Source of the DNA: Adiantum capillus-veneris
Lineage: Eukaryota; Streptophyta; Polypodiopsida; Polypodiales; Pteridaceae
Assembly (NCBI GenBank): GCA_014529385.2
Contig: CM043963.1
Span: 75,838,412-75,902,411 of the forward strand
Length of the DNA stretch: 64,000 nucleotides
Direction: 5' to 3'
Every line of letters starts with the position of its first letter. Positions within the stretch are counted from its first letter, which is position 1. This document shows positions 54,453 through 64,000 of the stretch, one piece after another. The notes under the pieces were generated by a model. That model did no database searches. It had not been told where the DNA came from and saw only the letters and a list, made by a program, of their open reading frames with translations. A program made the translations under genes and the position numbers.

Positions 54453-55376
54453 TGTTGGACGGATTCGCCACGACGAACGTCAGCACAGCGAGAACTCACC
54501 TAACATATAATGTCAGCTAAGGACAAAGCTCGACCCGCAGGCACGTGGAAGCAAGCATAAGGTGTCAACCTACACTCGACCGACTCCTAACTAATTCCTA
54601 CATAGGTCTCTACCAATTGTCTAAGTCACAGCCCTCAAGAGTGCATAAGAGGAAACTTCCTACAACGCTGTCTAGAGCCAAACACCCATCAAACAATCTC
54701 GAAACACCATAGAACTTGAAGGATACCCTACTAACACCAATAGGTCGCTCTCCCTAAGGTCTATGAACCAAAACCCCACCCCAAAACATCCAGTGCAAAA
54801 TCACGTAGGATGTCTGGCCGAAATTTGCAAGTCTTCGTTTCCGAAGCCTAATGTGTAGCTCTACTCAATGTGAACGCGTGGATATGCTGTGAGCCAAAAT
54901 CAGACAACGTATGCTCACCAAATCACCAGATGAAGCTCGTAGAAGGAGCTCGCAAAACCAGACCATACGCGTGCAATGTAGGTATCGACACATAGCTCTC
55001 GTCGAGGGCAACACGTTGTACTTCTCCGCACTCGATTCCGACCACCGGTGCACACGTAGCATCAAGATGAAGCTCACACTCTCTCTCGTACAGAGTACAC
55101 TCACTCACAGACTTCAAAACTTCTTTTTAAAAAATGACAAAAGGTCCTTCATTAAGGTCAAAAAGTGGTATATATACCTTACAATTCTCAAACCCTAAAG
55201 TTCCAAATCAACCATCTACTCAGGCTAACTATCAAAACTGGGATACAATTTGGAAGCTTCTGTAAGCCCCAATATTTACAAGGTGAAAAATCGGGTTTCC
55301 TCAATAAATTAATAATTACAAAAAATGATAATCTTCCGAGTAGTTAGTTTCCGTGGGGTGTGTCCAACTTCTAACA
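54453..55376 (-). repeat. 5' LTR of element F
   Basis: On the plus strand, TGTTGGACGG to CTTCTAACA. It contains a half palindrome CGTAGGATGTCT at 54804-54815. The equivalent site in the other LTR begins TGTAGG, at 34814-34825. Confidence 0.93.
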
Positions 55377-57940
55377 ATTACCCATATGGCATCATGGCCA
55401 CGATTTGTAGTAGGTAGTCCTACTACAAAATCCATAGATATACTCTCCCACTTACCTTGTGGTATCTCTAAAGGATGTAAAAGGCCACCTACCTTGAGGC
55501 GCTCTGCCTTATTAACTTGGCACTATTGGCAGTTTAGTGCGTACTCTTGAACATCATGATGTAGGCGTGGCCAATAAAATTGCCGTCGAACTAAGGCATA
55601 CGTCTTACAAATACTTGGATGACCACCACTTGGACTATCGTGACACTCAAATAATATGTGGCGCCTAGTGTCGGAGTCCTTGGCACACATACTCTACCAT
55701 TGTGGAGTAAATAGCCATCATCAATGGAAAAATTATTCCATCGCTTAAGCTTCTTGAGTAGGGGTGGAGCTCTGTGTGTTGGAGTTTTTATCTGCACATG
55801 TAGAGACATGTTGATCTGGCTGTGCAAATACATACGAGTGTGAGGGATCCCTTCTTAAAACTGCACTCCACACTTTAGCATATGATTGATCTTGTGCACA
55901 CTTGCCACGTAATGACCCCAAAAATTCACTCTTTATTTTCATGAAAGCAAGTGAATTAATCTGAGAGGAATCCGACTTAGTGCATCTGCTACTACATTAT
56001 ATCGCCCCTTGCGATATCGTAGCTTACAATCATAACCTTGAAGGATCTCTGCCCATCTAGCTTTACGACCCTTCAACCATTTAATACTCTCATGGCCAAA
56101 AACTACTTCAAACTCGGCACCATATAAATAGTGTCACCACTTTCGTAAAGCGTGAACTATGCCATAGAGCTCTCTCTCATAGACTATATAATTCTGCTGA
56201 GCTCTATCCAAGTTTTTACTTTCAAAGGTTGTAGATCTTCCCTCCTAGGGAAGTACCACACCAATTGCTTTAACACTAGCATCAGTCTCTACCACAAACG
56301 GCTTAAGTGGGTCAACTATTGCTAGGATGGGAGCAGTGGCTACAGCTACCTTGAGTTGTTCAAAACTGCTTTTTTGGGCTTCTTCCCAAGAAAAGGTCTT
56401 ACCTTTTGCTTTAAGTTGATCCGTCATAGGAACAATTTTGGCATAGTCACGAATATATTGTCGATAAAATCCATCCATGCCTAAGAAGATTTGAAGCTCC
56501 TCAACCGCGTTGGTGGATGTGGCCATCAAAGAATGGCAACAACCTTGCCAGTGTCCATTTTGATGCCAGAATAAGAGATCACATGACCGAGGTAATGTAT
56601 CTCTGTTTTAAAGAAATCGCACTTGCTTTGCTAAGCATAAAGAGAGTGAGCTCGTAGTTGTTTGAACACTAATTGTAAGTGTTCTATGTGTTCATCTTCA
56701 GTCTTACTGTAAATGAGAATGTCATCAAGGAAAACCACAATAAATTTTCCAAGATAGGGACGTAAGACACTATCCATGAGTGTCATAACTGTAGTTGGAG
56801 CATTGGTTAAACCAAAAGTCATAACCAAAAATTCAAAATGCCCGAACCGTGTTCTAAAGGCAGTTTTAGAGATATCGTTCAAAAGGATACGCACCTGGTG
56901 GTATCCTGAACGAAGATCTATCTTTGTATAGTATCTTGCCCCATGGAGTTGATCAAACAACTCATCCACTCAAGGCAGAGGATACTTTTTCTTGATGGTA
57001 TGGCGTTTAATCCGTGATGATCTATGCACATGCGCATAGTGCCATCTTTCTCTTTTACCGATAGAATTGGTGATGCCCAAGGCGAAGTGCTAGGTCTAAT
57101 GAAACCACGGGCGAGGTAGTCAGCAAACTGACTCTCAACCTCCTTGGCTTCACTAGCACTCATACGATAAGGTGGTTTACTCACCGGTTTAGTGCCCAGC
57201 AGGACATCTATGCCATGCTGCACATCACGTGTAGGGGGTAAACCCGATGGTAAATCACTTGAGAATACATCACTATACTTCGTGAGTAAGTGAGTCAGCT
57301 TTTTCCGTGTAAAAGGAGAAAGTAAACTAGAGTTATGCTAGGATGGAGAATCTTGTAATTCCTGTAATGTTTGTGTTACAACCGTTGCTTGTTGCTCAAT
57401 AGAATTAAAACTGAGAGCACTTTTCTCTTTAGAATTGTAAACACTTTGCTTATCATTAAAGTTCATTGCACTTTCCATACCATAACTAGAATTCACAGCA
57501 CTTTGCTTTGGAGAATTCACAAGACAGTAACACAAAAAAACTTCATCTATTAAATCTGCTTTATGTAAAATAGAAAGCTCCGCGTACATATAAGAGGTGC
57601 AGATGATATATTTTTCTCACCAAGCAAAAGCACATGTTTACCATTGACCATAAAGGATAAGGAGTTGTGTTTATAACTAGTTTGCAATGTGTTTCCTAAA
57701 CCATGCAGCCACTCCCGTCCTAAAACTACGTCGGCACGGTCCATGTTCATAACTTGAAAGTCAAGGTCATCGTATGATCTTGAACGATAAGCTCAACCCC
57801 TTGAACTACCATGTCCCATACTTCTTTATCATTTCCAGGCATCTATTCTACCACATACTTGTGGGAGCAAGGAGTCTGTGTATGCTTCAATTTCTTGACT
57901 AGCTTATAGTTCAGGAAGTTATGAGTTGCACCATCATCCA
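55377..57940 (-). pseudogene. Element G protease, RT, RNase H and integrase start
   Basis: Minus-strand gypsy pol. Protease: ILVDDGATHNFLN near 57940 (DSG changed to DDG) and VVLGREWLHGLG near 57710. RT: KPPYRMSASEAKEVESQFAD near 57170, a shift near 56990, [27 protein letters not shown] and an intact [11 protein letters not shown] near 56720. RNase H: FVVETDASVKAIGVVLP near 56250. Integrase zinc region: FYWPRLHHDVQEYALNCQ, a stop, then CQVNKAERL near 55520, then [20 protein letters not shown]. Here element F interrupts, and the frame continues at 34457 leftward. The wording is of the chromovirus type. There are stops and shifts throughout. Confidence 0.87.
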
Positions 57941-59150
57941 CTAAAATACGAACACATTGTCCGTTAATAGTACCATGCATGTGAATAAACTCATGGGGGC
58001 CAAAGGGGACTGCCACATTGAAACAGACCCACAACACTTGTGCTTTTCTTCCATATGAAGAACCTCTACAACACAATATTTAGGAGATGAATCTAATGTG
58101 AGGTGTTGCACCATGTGCAGCATGGCCTTTTCTTTGCCTTGCAAAAGAGGACAATCCTTCTTGTTATGTTGGTCCAAAAGACATCTGAAACACAAATTGT
58201 GTTTCTTTGCATGCTCAAAATCAGCATTGTTGAGAGACCCACATGGAGTATCTCGTGATTACTTAGGCTTCTTATCCTCTTGTGGGCGTGGAGAGGTAGA
58301 TTGTCTCTTATTCCTCTTGGAACGTGTGGGAAATCTACCTCGCCATTGGCTCTTAGCCACATTTCTCTTAGCAAAAATATTCTTAGAGTAGGGAAAATTT
58401 CCCTTCCTCTCTTGGTCATCATCATATCTTTGGGCATGACCGATTGCTTCTTCCAAAGTTTCTGGATGTTGGGTCTTGACATGAAGACGATAGTCTTTGT
58501 CAAGACCCCTATTAAAACCCCTTATCTTTTGGAATTCATCTAGACCTTCTAGTTTTAATATGATTTCCTGATACTTAGAAAGGTACTTTGTGAGAGAGAG
58601 GCCAGACATGCGGCATGCATCCCATGCTAACCATTTTCATTCCTCATTGGAGTCCAAAAACTCTTTGGAGAAAGAAGCTTGAAACACAGCCCAAGACGGA
58701 GGACAAACATCTATTGGAAATGTCATCCACCACTTATAGGCCTTACCTTTAAGAGATAAACTTGTTTCCACAGCTGTCTTTATATCCAGGGTGTGTCTCA
58801 ATCTATGAATATCACTCCATTTGTGTAAGAACGTATTGATCGCATCCTTGCTGCGATCACGCTCTTCGCCGTGAAATTCAGGAATGGTGATATTCTTAAG
58901 CAATACATTGCTACCTTCTATATCTTCTGAAGCACTTGTCTCTTGGACTCCTTGAGTCGTGCGAGCTTGGGTTCCTTGAATGGTGCCAGCTAGGGCTCCT
59001 TGAGCCGTCTGTGAATTCATAAATCTCACAAGTAGCTTAGTAAGATTTGTAACATTTGCATTTAGTGCAGAGAGGTTGCATTCAAGTACGCTTTGGCGAT
59101 TTTCAAAGTTTTGACAAGGCCATGATCTCCTAGATCATCATCATCATGCA
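57941..59150 (-). pseudogene. gag of element G
   Basis: The minus-strand start MRFMNSQTAQGALAGTIQGT at 59029 (upstream codons may extend it) leads to the gag core NITIPEFHGEERDRSKDAIN, FLHKWSDIHRLRH and AYKWWMTFP. After a stop at 58637 it continues LTKYLSKYQEIILKLEGLDE and a basic stretch (KRNKRQSTSPRPQ). The zinc knuckle CFRCLLDQHNKKDC lies at about 58154-58195 and is canonical CX2CX4HX4C. The 5' LTR of G, expected beyond 59150, was not recognised. Confidence 0.85.
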
Positions 59151-59586
59151 TATTAATATCGGTAGCACCCGTGGTGTTCGATTTTGATGTATGTGCTCAA
59201 AATTAAAAGTGTCACACACTAATATAGAGAGAGAAAAAAAATGTCTTGTACCTTGTAAAGCTTGAAGTCTTTGTGTTTTTTATGTTCAACAACTTTTTTG
59301 TTGCATGCGAACCTCGCCTTGCAAAAATTGTAGCGCTTCACGTCTCGTTCGTCGTAAGAACACCTTCGTTGATTCACAAAAATTCGTCATTTTTGTGAAG
59401 TCTTTTGTTCACTTGTGAAGCTTCCTCCTTGAAGAAAACGGAATTTCTTGAAGGAAAACTTGCCTTTCTCTAAGAGAAAAAAGGAAGGGTGAAAATACTT
59501 CCTTGAAGTTTGTAGCTTTCCGTTCCTTCTAGCTTTCCTTGTCAACTCAATTATGCTATCTTTCCTTGTTATACACAACAAGGCTC
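59151..59586. other. Possible leader or LTR remains of element G
   Basis: No clear LTR terminus or PBS was found. A-rich and GA-rich patches; no gene. Confidence 0.35.
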
Positions 59587-59652
59587 AATAGCTTGGATGG
59601 TAGAGTGTTGGCCTCTTACCCTCATGGGGTGGGTTCAACCCTCCTTCATGAA
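59587..59652 (+). other. tRNA-Lys-like sequence (pseudo-tRNA or SINE head)
   Basis: TAGCTTGGATGGTAGAG resembles a D-arm with box A, CTCTTAC an anticodon loop with CTT, and GTGGGTTCAACCC a T-arm with box B, in the right order and spacing. The anticodon, T and acceptor stems pair poorly, so a functional tRNA is unlikely. A degenerate tRNA copy or the head of a tRNA-derived SINE fits better. Confidence 0.35.
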
Positions 59653-59719
59653 AGGGTTTAAAGGGCCTTCCTACGCACACAATAAATGGAGCATCGGTGT
59701 CGTAGAGTTGCTGGTCGAG

Positions 59720-60715
59720 TTTGCTTTGGTCACCTCTTAGACCCGTGCACTGTGAACGACGTAGGTTGGGTTGCTGCGATCGTTGTCCAATGTTTGTCTC
59801 CTTGTTGTGCGCACAGAACTGTGTGCCTATCTTCTTTTTTGTTACACTGCAAGGGCATCGCTGTCCCTGCTTACAGATCATGGGAGAGAAGATGCACATC
59901 ACATGCACATGCAGCCCGCCTTTCCCCTTTCTAAAGAATAGCTCGGATACCAGTGAAAGGACAAGAGTAATGTATGTGCTAGTTTCCACCCAACCATGCT
60001 ATCTTATAGCCTCCCCCTAGCGTACACACTGTTCGGATGTGTCGATGGCCTTGCCTGTAGGACCCATACGCTGTGGATGGCATAGGTTGGGCGGCTGCGG
60101 TCGCTGTTTGCTATTTGTCTCCCCATTGTGCACACCAAACTCTGTGCCTTCTTCTTTTTTGCTACGCTGCAGCAGCGTCCTTGTCCCTGCTTGCAGATCG
60201 TGGGAGAGAAGATGTGCGTCGAATGCACATGCAACCCGATTTTTCCCTTCCCCAAGAATAGCTCAGATACCACTGAAAGGACGAGAGTAATGCGTGTGCT
60301 AGTCTCCACCCAACCATGTTATTTTATAGCCTCCCCCTAGCGTACACACACTGTTCGGCCGTGCCGGTGGTCTTGCCTGTAGGACCCGTGCGCTGTGGAT
60401 GGCGTAGGTTGGACGGCTGCGATCGCTATCCGCTGTCTGTCTCCCCGTTGTGTGCACAGAACTCTGTGATTGTATTCTTTTTTACTGCGTTGCGGGGGCG
60501 TCAATGTCCCTGCCTACAGATCATGGGAGAGAAGATGCGTGTTGCATGCACATGCAACCCGCTTTTCCCCTTTCCCAAAAATAGCTCGGATACCAGTGAA
60601 AGGCGAGAGTAATGCGTGTGCTCGTGAGTCGTCTCCACCCAACCATGCTATCTTATAGCCTCCCTCTAGCGTACACATTATCCGGCCATGGTGGTGGCCT
60701 TTCCCGTAGGACCCA
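59720..60715. repeat. Three tandem ~320-bp units with PBS-like and PPT-like signals
   Basis: The phrase AGCTCGGATACCAGTGAAAGG recurs with small changes at about 59940, 60260 and 60583, giving periods of 320 and 323 bp. Each unit also has TATAGCCTCCCCCTAGCGTACAC and GTCCCTGC..ACAGATC..GGGAGAGAAGATG. On the minus strand the first phrase reads TGGTATCCGAGC, close to an initiator tRNA-Met PBS, and the CCTCCCCCT block would be a polypurine tract. Small open frames within the units are repeats of each other, not genes. Confidence 0.8.
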
Positions 60716-60724
60716 TGTCCTTAC

Positions 60725-60970
60725 AGGTGCAATCTCCCCCCATGCAAAAGTGAGCATTTTCCTCTTGCACGTATTTATTTATAGATTTTTTAAATGCTCA
60801 AATTGATTATAGATCATCTACCCATACGTAAAGTGACCATAGCTCATAAAGAGCTCTTTTATAGTACAATATCAATAAACATGCTATACTTATGTATTTG
60901 CCATTGTCCAGTTATGCTTTTCCCATTTTATTACATATATCGCCATTGTATCATCCAAATGCCTAATAAT
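60725..60970. repeat. Repeat shared with 24985-25240
   Basis: Same order of phrases as the other copy (TTATTTATAGATTT, GTAAAGTGACCAT, CTCATAAAGAGCTC). It directly adjoins the cut RT of copia remnant H. Confidence 0.75.
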
Positions 60971-63640
60971 GTACTAATTATTTCAATGCCCAAAGATCCT
61001 TCATGTGAAAGTCGTTCAAAAAATTTATTTTTATAGCGAAAATATCCTTATCATGGCTTCTCGTAAACATCAAACTATCAACATAAATGACAATAATGTT
61101 AATCTCTCCATCAACATGCTTCACAAAGTATGAGTTATCCAGTAGACTATTTGAGACCAATTTTCATCAAGAACTCGCTTATCTTCTCACACCATGTTAT
61201 AAGTGCCTGCTTCAAACCATGAAGCGCTTTCTTCAATCTACACACATAATGTGGAAAATTAGGATGCTCATAACCTTGAAGTTGTGTCATGTAAACTTTC
61301 TCTTGCAAGTTACTATTCAAAAAAGCATTATTGACGTCCATCTGCTACAACTTTTAGCTATGCAAACTCGCCATGGATATCACCATTCTCACTATTGTCA
61401 TCTTGGAAATTGAACTAACTAACTCATGGTAGTCAAGACCTTGTGTTTGTGATAACCTTTAGCAACAAACCTTGTGTTATATCTTTCCACACTACCATCG
61501 GACTTGGGCTTCACTTTCTTTACCCACTTTGAACCAATTTCTTTCTTTCCAACTGAAAGGAAAATCAAACATCAAGTGTCATTTTTGACAAGAGCAACCA
61601 TATCTTCATCCATATCCATTTCCCACTCTAGCTTTCTAACTACCTCTTGAAACAAATAGGCTCTTTATGCTACATACAAGATACCATGTATACATAATGC
61701 ATAAGCATATTCCGGTGTATGTCAATCCATCATCTGAATAACACATTCTTTCTGGCCTTCTTAAATGTAGTGTACTCTTCTCTTCAACCCTTGAATGTGG
61801 ATGAACATATTTATCAACATTCTTACTTCCAGGTGTCCAAACATGTGGCAAACCATGCTCATCATCAAAGTTCTCATCCCCCACACTCTCTTCACCAATA
61901 TTCTTCTTGTCTTTATTAACTTGATACTTAACTCTAAAGAGACCATTCCATGGTTCACACTTCCTGTACTCTCTTCTGACATGACATGTTTCTTGATGAT
62001 GATTTTGGCTCACTAATGAGATGATGATCATCCTTTTTGTCCTCATAAACATCTTCAACCAGAACTCTCTTTGGCTTGTACCATGGATCATGTTCATTAA
62101 ATCTGACATCCCTACTCACATGTTTCCTTGTGGTAGAATCATAACAATTGTGTCCTTTTCTTCTCAATCGGATAGCCCCAAAAAATGCACTTTACTACCT
62201 TTGGCTCTATTGTTTTCCTTGTTTCATTTGGCATATGAATATAACATACACGTCCAAAAAAATTCATGGAAGCAATTGTTGGCATGATCCCATAAAGTTT
62301 CTCATAAGGTAAAATCTCATGATTGGTTGTCGTGTAAATTTTCTATTTAAGATATGTAATTCCATATGTACTACCTCTATCCAACATGCCAATGGCATAT
62401 TCATCTCATTCACCATGGATCTTGGAAACTCTGTTATGACTTTCAAAAACTCCATTCTGTTGTGATGTGTATTTGTGAGTAGTTTGTTTCCTTATGCCTT
62501 GTTCATGCAAGTAAGCTGATGTGATATGTACCCTCCACCTCCATGTATAAGTAGGTATTTCATGTAACATCCAAGTTCCTTCTCTACCATTGCTTCAAAC
62601 TCCAAAAACACTTATAATGATTCTAACTTTGCCTTCAAAAAGTAAAACCATGTCATAATGTCATTTTGCTAAAGTCATCTATAAATGTGATCAAATATAA
62701 TGTCCCCAAAAATCTAAATGAACAATTTCACAAGGAGTCCTACTAACTCTCCCCCTCTTTGGAAATGGTGCCTTCATTTGTTTGCCGAATTGGCAAGCTT
62801 CACAAACATGATCAAAATTTAATCTTCCAAACTTTAGTAGTCTATGAACTATTGCCTTCTTTGCATATGCTTCAATCTTCTACAAGTGACATGAATAATC
62901 CTCTTATGACATAATTGTGGTCAATCATCCTATGTCATTGACTTGTTTGCATACATGCCACTATGTAAAGATGAATCTCTAGCATCCAAAGAGAAAATGC
63001 GGCCTTTCTTTTTGCCATTTGTCAGTAATTTTCTTGGTCTTCTATCATGAAATTCTTCTATGAAGTAGCCATAAAGATTGAATCTAACCTACAAGCCCTG
63101 ATCTATCATCTAACCAACTGAAGCCAAATTCTTTGTGATAGTAGACACACATCTCCCAAGGTGTTGTAAGTTCCATCTTTCTCTGACAATGGTAATGTAC
63201 CAACTTGGGTGATCCTATGCATGGTGTCATCATCCATAGCTACAACTTCATCTTTATGCAACTCCTTTTGTTAAACCACTCTTCATGATAAGTAATATGA
63301 TTTGTGGCACCACTTTCCAAGTACCAATTATCCGTATGATATTGTTCTACCATGGTACCAGCCACGTTCCGTAGCAACAATAAATGACCTCTAGATCTAC
63401 CACTATACATGTTGTCTTATCGACTACATGCAACATAATTTCCCCCAAATCTGCCACGTCCTTAGCCTCTTGCATAACCATGATTTTGGCTTAGCTGTGT
63501 GTAACACACTCTTTCAAAGTGTCCATAAATGCCACATTGATTGCAATAACCATCTTTATACACAAACCTGCCACCACATTCATTGGGTTGGGCTCTCCCC
63601 TTGCCTCTATGTCTACCCATTGATCCGGCTCAAGTTTTTG
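60971..63640 (-). pseudogene. Element H: minus-strand Ty1/copia gag-pol remnant
   Basis: Reading leftward: a gag end with an RG-rich stretch (GRHRGKGRAQPNECGG) and the zinc knuckle CNQCGIYGHFERVC at 63504-63545; the protease site YLESGATNHIT at about 63291-63335, where the catalytic aspartate is glutamate; a decayed pre-integrase region; integrase blocks around 62440 (HGE..DEYAIGMLDRG) and FFGRVCYIHMPNETRKTI near 62250; the integrase end STTRKHVSRDVRFNEHDPWY near 62110; a linker; RT QMDVNNAFLNSNLQEKVYM near 61330; KALHGLKQALITW; and IIVIYVDSLMF near 61090, where YVDD is YVDS. It is cut after MKDLWALK at about 60978. Frameshifts and stops are frequent. Confidence 0.82.
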
Positions 63641-64000
63641 TGTAGCAACTTGTTTTACATGTTGGCCACTGCGCACTTTGGGGTTTTGTACCTTTTCGGT
63701 GTGCACTTGTTGTCACATACTTTCTGGCAGTTGGCACTTGTTATCTTACATCTTTTTGGCACAAATTTTAAGTATCACATCTAATCTTGGCTCTTTGGTT
63801 TTTGTTCCATATCTTGGCCTCTTGTCTTGTCTAACACATGAATATACAAAGTTAGTCACAATGAACTTTACAAAGTGACAACCACAATTCCATATTGAGA
63901 AGATAACGCCAAATTAATAAGACTCTAAGGGTCATTATCTCCCTCTAAACTCACATGGTTGTGTATTAGGTTGGGTTGCACACTAGACTACTGGGCAGGC
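63641..64000. other. Upstream part of element H gag or flank
   Basis: No further domain is recognised before the window ends. It probably continues the decayed gag of H. Confidence 0.35.

Larger units (their letters stand above)
34463..55376 (-). mobile_element. Element F: 20.9-kb composite LTR retrotransposon inserted in gypsy G
   Basis: Its two LTRs (933 and 924 bp) are flanked by perfect 5-bp duplications ATTAC (34458-34462 and 55377-55381). Beside the right LTR is a PBS resembling the complement of tRNA-Asp, used by several large plant gypsy lineages. Beside the left LTR is a polypurine tract. Between them, on the minus strand, are a gypsy gag-pol, a Ty1/copia fragment lying between PBS and gag, a second internal polypurine tract, a repeat array with 24-bp palindromes, and a long coiled-coil reading frame before the 3' LTR. 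The RT wording (FAWSYKDLKGVDP, IYMDDLCVHS) suggests a Tat/Athila-like gypsy. The whole is mutated and inactive. Confidence 0.9.

Noticed and set aside
59686-60806. A series of similar forward open frames of 60-100 codons
   Set aside because: They are repeats of one another caused by the ~320-bp tandem units, with no domain and frame changes between units.

Overview
The window looks like nuclear DNA of a land plant with a large, repeat-rich genome. It is almost entirely decayed transposable elements. There are plant-type Ty1/copia and Ty3/gypsy LTR retrotransposons, mostly primed by initiator tRNA-Met, with one whose primer-binding site matches tRNA-Asp. There are also L1-type LINE remnants, many (CT/GA)n microsatellites and a pentatricopeptide-repeat (PPR) pseudogene. 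I find no intact host gene, no convincing functional RNA gene and no bacterial-type feature. A fern or other seed-free plant would fit the PPR remnant and the style of the gypsy polymerase, but the sequence does not prove it.

Layout. 1-1307: non-coding with a (GA)n tract and a run of 37 C. 1308-3850: element B, a deleted Tnt1-like copia copy. About 4245-16181: an L1-like LINE split by copia element C (4577-15075, target duplication CAACT); C is itself split by insertions J (5988-8457) and K (8954-14350), and K carries the PPR pseudogene. 16417-18664: reverse-strand fragments of a Tnt1-like copy (L), a second copia (M) and a LINE tail (N). 19044-24525: element A, a structurally complete Tnt1-like copia with both LTRs, PBS, PPT and a perfect GGAGG duplication, but with a broken gag-pol. 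25245-33882: copia element D of the C family, split by a reverse relative, E (26897-31060, TCTTG duplication).

33883-59150: gypsy element G on the minus strand, split inside its integrase by element F (34463-55376, perfect ATTAC duplication). F is a 20.9-kb minus-strand composite. In its own 5'-to-3' direction it has: an LTR, a tRNA-Asp-type PBS, a long leader, a foreign copia fragment, gag, protease, RT, RNase H and integrase, an odd protease-like and Trp-rich tail, an internal polypurine tract, a roughly 285-bp repeat array, a roughly 1,035-codon coiled-coil reading frame of unknown function, a second identical polypurine tract, and an LTR. Eight copies of a 24-bp palindrome (six perfect) lie only in F's non-coding spacers, and one half-site lies in each LTR. 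This palindrome system and the coiled-coil frame are the most unusual things in the window.

59151-64000: a tRNA-like stretch, three tandem units of about 320 bp each holding PBS-like and PPT-like signals, and a minus-strand copia remnant H.

Nothing here is likely to make a functional polyprotein: every pol frame has stops or frameshifts. Boundaries set by TG...CA ends with target duplications (A, C, E, F) are firm. Those of B, D, G, H, J, K, L and M are approximate. All similarity calls were made by eye from motifs.
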